This document shows, in pieces, positions 60,770 through 64,000 of a stretch of DNA of 64,000 bases (position 1 is its first letter; every line of letters begins with the position of its first letter). Source of the DNA: Nitrincola salilacus (lineage in GTDB: Bacteria > Pseudomonadota > Gammaproteobacteria > Pseudomonadales > Balneatricaceae); NCBI RefSeq assembly GCF_046271865.1, contig NZ_CP176580.1, positions 434,001 through 498,000 on the forward strand. Reading direction: 5' to 3'. Both the position numbers and the translations under genes were made by a program. The notes beneath the pieces were generated by a model. It was not told the origin of the DNA and made no database searches. It saw only the letters and a list, made by a program, of their open reading frames with translations.

Positions 60770-62488
60770 TCAAACAAAATAAGCACCCAGCAATAACAGA
60801 CTCAACAGCAGTGTCAGCAGGCAAAAGTAGGTGGCAATAAGGCTTCGATTCTCGAACTGATGTTCCAGATAGCGTGCCACGCGGTCACCATAGTCAGCCC
60901 AATGCTCCGCGACAGGCTCGTGCAGCGCTGTGGTGGAACGCTGGAATTTACGGAAAATAATCGGTATCTGTCGCAGCAGAGTTTCAATTGGCAGTATCAG
61001 ATCACCGGGCGGCACTGGCAGAGTTTTCCAGTGCCGGCGCGCAATTTCAGCCAGAAGTGCAGCGGCCAGAACCGGCCAGAGCATACCCAGCCATCCGCCT
61101 GGATTACCTGTGGGATAGACTGGTTCTGTGGCCAGCGGCATCCAGTAAACAGCAGTCAGACTGGCCGCCAGCGTGAAAAGCCAGCCCAATAACATGCTGT
61201 TCGGCAGTGGCGATTTCTCAGAGTTGCTGTTGTCGGAGACATTCTGTGATAGCAGCCAGAGATAGCGCAGCATCAGGAGAGTTGTGGCAATTGCGCTGAG
61301 CGTGATGGCCGGTAACAACCAGTCAGGCAACAGGTCATCGTAGAGTGCTGCTTTCAATGATAATTTTGCATGGCTGCCGCTGCTGAGCAGGCCGACCAGT
61401 GACAGGGCAGGTAGGCAGATGGCGGTTGCCAGTATCAGCATCGGCAGTCTGGTGCGATATTGAGTGATACCGACCCCCAGAAACAGCACGCCCTTGGTGA
61501 GTGCATGATGCATCGCGAACAGCGCTATCACTGGCAACAGATCCGCCCAGATCTCGCGCTGGATGAAGGCAGCTCCGAGAGCGGTGGTGAGCAGCCCCAT
61601 CTGGCTGATGCTGGAGTAAGCCAGTACTGTTTTCGTTTTCTGTTGCTGTACGCCGATCAGCGCAGCAGCAAAGGCGGCGAGCAGACCGATCAGGCAGATG
61701 CTTACGCCCCAGTAGGGCAGGTTGACCATTCCTGTTGGCAGCAGGAAGATCCAGCCGAGTAGCCCTGCCTTGACCATGGCGCCGCTGAGCACGGCGCTGG
61801 CGGGTATCGGAGCGACCGGGTGCGCCAGAGGTAACCACATGTGCAGCAGTGGCAGGCCGGCTTTGACGCCAAAGCCTGCAAACAGGCAGACGATGATCAG
61901 GTTTTGATAGGTTGAGGTGGCATTGGCTCGGGCAAACTCCTCCAACAGCAGTGAGCCGGGTGTCAGCAGCTGTGCCGCACTGAGTAGCAATCCGGCCAGA
62001 ATCAGGGCTTCGCCTGCTACGGCCATGATCAGGTAGATACGACCTGCCCGCAGGGCTTCCACCGAACGGGTGTGGATCACCAGGCCATAACCAGCAAAGG
62101 TCATCAGCGCGAAGAAGAGGTAGAAACTGACGACGTCGGCGGAGATGATCAGCCCGAGATTACCGCAGAGTGTCAGCAGCCACAGAAGGTGAAAACTCTT
62201 CTCGCGCGCATCGCCTGCCATGTAGCCACGTGCATAAATGGAGCAGCTTCCCCACAACAGAGCAGTAAGAATCAAAAACACACGGCGAAGGTCATCCACC
62301 AGCCAGTCGCTGCCTAGAAGCAGCCAGGGCAGTTCGATATGCATCGCTGCGCCGCTCAGGCCGATAAGCAGTGCTGGCAGCACGGCCAAGGGTGTCAGTC
62401 TGCAGGCAGTTTCACGCCATCGGGGGATACACCAGATCAGACATAACAGGAGTGGCGTCAGGGGGATCAGTATCAGGTTATGGCTCAT
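60770..62488 (-). CDS. Proton-conducting membrane transporter subunit (MrpA/MrpD/NuoL-M type)
   Basis: A 572-residue polytopic membrane protein with about 14 helices of the Proton_antipo_M family. Recognisable features are the GYGLVIHTRSVEALRAGR segment, the LPLLHMWLPLAHPVAPIPASA ion-channel motif with its His, and SSISQMG. Start overlaps the upstream gene by four bases (ATGA). Likely part of an Mrp/Mnh cation:proton antiporter or related complex, exchanging Na+ or K+ for protons. Confidence 0.82.
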   Translation of the reverse strand: MSHNLILIPLTPLLLCLIWCIPRWRETACRLTPLAVLPALLIGLSGAAMHIELPWLLLGSDWLVDDLRRVFLILTALLWGSCSIYARGYMAGDAREKSFHLLWLLTLCGNLGLIISADVVSFYLFFALMTFAGYGLVIHTRSVEALRAGRIYLIMAVAGEALILAGLLLSAAQLLTPGSLLLEEFARANATSTYQNLIIVCLFAGFGVKAGLPLLHMWLPLAHPVAPIPASAVLSGAMVKAGLLGWIFLLPTGMVNLPYWGVSICLIGLLAAFAAALIGVQQQKTKTVLAYSSISQMGLLTTALGAAFIQREIWADLLPVIALFAMHHALTKGVLFLGVGITQYRTRLPMLILATAICLPALSLVGLLSSGSHAKLSLKAALYDDLLPDWLLPAITLSAIATTLLMLRYLWLLSQNVSDNSNSEKSPLPNSMLLGWLFTLAASLTAVYWMPLATEPVYPTGNPGGWLGMLWPVLAAALLAEIARRHWKTLPVPPGDLILPIETLLRQIPIIFRKFQRSTTALHEPVAEHWADYGDRVARYLEHQFENRSLIATYFCLLTLLLSLLLLGAYFV

Positions 62489-63978
62489 GGCAGATACTCC
62501 CGGGTGGTGATCAGTTCTGCCCAGCCCAGCGGGCTGACCTGCAGCCCGGCAAAGAGCCCGGCTGCAATGCTCAGCAGCGCGGTGGCCAAAGCTGGATACA
62601 GTAACAGCGGAGCGGTATCACGATAGCGGGTGATCATCTCGTTGGGCCAACTGGCCGGCAGAGGCTTGAACCAGATGCGATAGAGCAGGGGCAGGAAGTA
62701 GGCCGCATTCAGCAGACTGCTGGCCACCAGTACCGTCACAACCCAGTCCATGCCTGCCAGCAGTGCACCACTACCGAGATACCATTTGCTGATAAAGCCC
62801 GCCACCGGAGGCAGGCCGATCATGCCGAAGGCGCCTACCGTGAAGGCGGCACTGGTCAGTGGCATACGCGTGCCGACACCATCCAGCTCCTGGATTTTGT
62901 GGATACCCAGAGTTTCGGCATAGTTACCGGCACAGAAAAACAGCGTGACCTTCATCAGCCCCTGATGCAACAGGTGCACCAGCCCGCCAATGGTGCCGAG
63001 TGGGCCGAACAGGGTGATCCCGAGGATGATGTAGGAGACCTGGCTGACGGTCGAGTAGGCCAGTCGCCGCTTGATATCCGACTGCTGCAGCGCTCGCAGT
63101 GATCCATAAATAATGGTGATTGAGGCGATGATGGCCAGCGGGGTCAGCAGCCCCTGTTGCCAGGAGTAGTCGATGCCATACACGTCATAAACTACCCGTA
63201 CTATGCCGAAAGCTCCGGCTTTGACGACCGCAACAGCGTGTAACAGCGCGCTGACCGGCGCTGGAGCAACCATCGCAATGGGTAGCCAGCCATGCAGGGG
63301 CACGAGTGCCGCCTTGACCCCCAGCCCGATAATCAGCAGAGCAAAGACCAGATGCAGCAGAGGATGCAGATTGGGTGCCATCTCGGCCACCCGCTGCAGA
63401 TCACCGAACTCGATATCACCGGCGAGCGCATAGATGGAAACGATGCCGATCAAGAGCACCGCACCGCCACTGAGGGTATAAGCCAGATAGATCCGGCCTG
63501 CGCGCAGTGACTCCGGCGTGCCGCGATGCACGATCAGTGGATAGGTGGAGAGAGTCAGAAGCTCATAGAAAATAAAAAACGTAAACAGATTGCCCGCCAG
63601 CGAGATCCCCATGGTACTGGCAACGCAGAGGCTGAAAAATCCAAAGAAGCGGCTGCGATTAGCAGATCCTTCCAGATAACCAATTGCATAAAGGGTGGTA
63701 AACAGCCAGAGCATGGAGGAGAGTCCGGCAAACAGCATTGCCAGCGCATCGGCGCGCAGGATCATCGAAAGCCCCGGCAGCACCTCCAGCCGCAGCTCCG
63801 GTCGAAAGCCGGCTACGACATATTGAATCAGCAACAGAATCAGGGCTATTTTGAGCAGGGCCGCACCCAGGTTGACGATGCTGCGCAGGCGATGCTCCTT
63901 CTCTGGCAGCATGAATATCACCATGGCTGCGAGGAAGGAGGTCATCAGCACAATCAGTGGCAACAGATTGATCATCAT
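62485..63978 (-). CDS. Mrp/Mnh antiporter subunit D-like protein
   Basis: A 497-residue polytopic membrane protein of the same family. LSTYPLIVHRGTPESLRAGR, VPLHGWLPIAMVAPAPVSALLH and AYSTVSQVSYI are characteristic of MrpD/NuoM subunits. Co-transcribed with the following gene. Complete within the window if ATG 63978 is the start; the frame stays open upstream. Confidence 0.85.
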   Translation of the reverse strand: MMINLLPLIVLMTSFLAAMVIFMLPEKEHRLRSIVNLGAALLKIALILLLIQYVVAGFRPELRLEVLPGLSMILRADALAMLFAGLSSMLWLFTTLYAIGYLEGSANRSRFFGFFSLCVASTMGISLAGNLFTFFIFYELLTLSTYPLIVHRGTPESLRAGRIYLAYTLSGGAVLLIGIVSIYALAGDIEFGDLQRVAEMAPNLHPLLHLVFALLIIGLGVKAALVPLHGWLPIAMVAPAPVSALLHAVAVVKAGAFGIVRVVYDVYGIDYSWQQGLLTPLAIIASITIIYGSLRALQQSDIKRRLAYSTVSQVSYIILGITLFGPLGTIGGLVHLLHQGLMKVTLFFCAGNYAETLGIHKIQELDGVGTRMPLTSAAFTVGAFGMIGLPPVAGFISKWYLGSGALLAGMDWVVTVLVASSLLNAAYFLPLLYRIWFKPLPASWPNEMITRYRDTAPLLLYPALATALLSIAAGLFAGLQVSPLGWAELITTREYLP

Positions 63979-64000
63979 CGCCAGCGCTCCGACATGCCTT
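63975..64000 (-). CDS. Possible end of an upstream antiporter subunit gene, cut by the window edge
   Basis: In one frame the last bases read GMSERWR followed by TGA, which overlaps the MrpD start as ATGA. An MrpC/NuoK-like gene would be expected in this position, but too little is visible to assign it. Confidence 0.35.

Noticed and set aside
63203..63978. Possible NADH dehydrogenase (complex I) locus
   Set aside because: Only NuoL/M-like antiporter subunits are visible and no catalytic Nuo subunits. An Mrp-type antiporter is more likely, though the edge prevents certainty.

Overview
The window is chromosomal DNA from a gammaproteobacterium. Gene content and order fit a marine Oceanospirillales/Pseudomonadales-type lineage: smpB-ratA-rnfH-bamE-fur-recN, grpE-dnaK-dnaJ-dapB, ffh-rpsP-rimM-trmD-rplS, xerD-dsbC-hom-thrC-recJ and nudF-yqiB-cpdA-yqiA-parE. 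The tmRNA tag reads ANDDNYALAA, which is common in Pseudomonas and its relatives. The genus cannot be fixed from the sequence alone. Housekeeping genes occupy about 16-57 kb. Accessory, envelope and signalling genes lie at the left end, at 43.7-48.4 kb and at 57.5-60.7 kb.

Layout. (1) 1-3.3 kb, minus strand: a two-partner secretion operon (TpsB transporter, FecR-domain protein, FHA-type exoprotein cut by the window edge). (2) 3.5-7 kb, plus: outer-membrane barrel, cupredoxin-like protein and a membrane class III adenylyl cyclase. (3) 7.1-12.1 kb, plus: catalase-fold protein and two di-haem c-type cytochromes, a possible oxylipin-type oxidation module. (4) 12.1-15.2 kb: barrel protein, YheU, a Nudix hydrolase and a RhuM-Fic fusion next to tmRNA. 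(5) 15.5-23 kb: ssrA, TauE/SafE permease, smpB, an NSS transporter, ratA, rnfH, bamE, fur, recN (candidate LexA site). (6) 22.3-27.1 kb: grpE, dnaK, dnaJ and dapB; grpE and dnaK each have a near-perfect sigma-32 promoter. (7) 27-31 kb: NIF3-C-like protein, two Nudix enzymes, CorB-like protein, YpjD. (8) 31-34.7 kb: ffh and the rpsP operon. (9) 34.8-43.7 kb: a membrane-anchored unknown, xerD, dsbC, hom, thrC, recJ, a 60-residue protein and nfo. (10) 43.7-48.4 kb: an EAL-CBS-GGDEF protein and a divergent Slam translocator/lipoprotein pair (type XI secretion). (11) 48.5-55.4 kb: nudF-yqiB-cpdA-yqiA-parE, then an L,D-transpeptidase and a YcbK-like peptidase, with a cluster of DnaA-box-like sites between the last two. 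(12) 55.4-60.7 kb: a flavin split-barrel protein and divergent MocR regulator; an AAA ATPase gene flanked by two copies of the MocR gene's 3' end; and a glycine-zipper protein with a small membrane partner that looks like a toxin-immunity pair. (13) 60.8-64 kb, minus: two Mrp/complex-I-type antiporter subunits.

The most notable items are the ATPase island with flanking MocR-end repeats and a phased operator-like array, the putative toxin-immunity pair beside it, the Slam-lipoprotein pair, the catalase/di-haem module, the cupredoxin-cyclase operon, the RhuM-Fic fusion at ssrA, and the DnaA-box cluster. No CRISPR array, rRNA, tRNA, insertion sequence or prophage was seen. No gene-free stretch exceeds 300 bases apart from the tmRNA locus.
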